A DNA stretch of 64,000 nt. Origin: SG8-41 sp963699525 (GTDB taxonomy: Bacteria > Pseudomonadota > Gammaproteobacteria > Burkholderiales > SG8-41). Where the stretch lies: positions 186,001-250,000 of the forward strand of contig CAVOUI010000012.1 of NCBI GenBank assembly GCA_963699525.1, given 5' to 3'. This document shows, in pieces, positions 63,924-64,000 of the stretch. Each line of letters starts with the position of its first letter. The first letter of the stretch is position 1. Made by a program: the position numbers and the translations under genes. The notes beneath the pieces are model-generated. The model was not told where the DNA came from. It made no database searches and saw nothing but the letters and a program-made list of their open reading frames with translations.

Positions 63924-64000
63924 GGCGTTTGCAGGGTCAACGGCCGCCGGTGATATAGTCAACCGCGAGCCGCCCAAAGCGTTATTCCCGTAACACAGCG

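Overview
The window is GC-rich, densely packed bacterial DNA, most likely from a betaproteobacterium of the Burkholderiales type and probably an environmental isolate or a metagenome bin. The evidence is the classical rpsP-rimM-trmD-rplS and rpsU-yqeY-dnaG-rpoD blocks, an RpoD with a long basic N-terminus, and twelve periplasmic receptors of the Bug/TctC family, a family strongly expanded in that group. No transposase, phage gene or CRISPR array is visible.

Layout. 0-9.8 kb: the tail of a molybdenum hydroxylase large subunit, five Bug receptor genes (one badly frameshifted) and two UbiD-type decarboxylases. 9.9-12.7 kb: pyrK-pyrD-pyrC, a class 1B pyrimidine module. 12.7-17 kb: a four-gene molybdenum hydroxylase operon (CoxG, FAD, 2Fe-2S and Mo subunits), then a convergent nitroreductase. 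17.9-19.9 kb: rpsP-rimM-trmD-rplS. 19.9-33.2 kb: a long co-directional catabolic run starting in a 4-bp overlap with rplS: a split UxaA/sulfolactate-lyase-like pair, a ThDP enzyme, an Sdh/Frd-like iron-sulfur protein with two membrane anchors, Bug, sulfatase, Bug, a two-subunit class I fumarase, the Sdh/Frd-like flavoprotein, Bug and an Ldh_2 dehydrogenase. 33.3-37.9 kb: two acyl-CoA dehydrogenases and two Bug receptors. 37.9-41.2 kb: cell-envelope proteins, including a lipoprotein with eleven GDDxY repeats. 41.3-51.8 kb: PanE-like reductase, YciI protein, Bug, aldo/keto reductase, a haem-motif/propeller protein, Bug, a TAXI receptor with fused TRAP permease, and an Ogt-like alkyltransferase; many of these carry single-base frameshifts. 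51.8-60 kb: housekeeping (xerD, folB, plsY, tsaD, rpsU-yqeY-dnaG-rpoD, tRNA-Ile2). 60-62 kb: a region with lower GC holding two tandem paralogous CxxC mini-proteins and an unknown protein. 62-64 kb: a PilB/GspE-type ATPase and a coiled-coil exported protein.

How it works together. Bug receptors lie next to catabolic enzymes (UbiD, Sdh/fumarase, sulfatase, acyl-CoA dehydrogenases), while no TctA/TctB membrane subunits are encoded here. This suggests many interchangeable receptors for organic acids feeding a few shared permeases or sensory systems elsewhere. The 20-33 kb run contains enzyme families that handle hydroxy-acids, sulfonates and C4-dicarboxylates and plausibly forms one degradation route ending in a dedicated succinate/fumarate redox complex; the substrate is not determined by the sequence.

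Caveat: about twenty single-base frame breaks, several in short homopolymers, suggest residual sequencing error in part of the window, so 'pseudogene' entries below mean 'frame-disrupted as given'.
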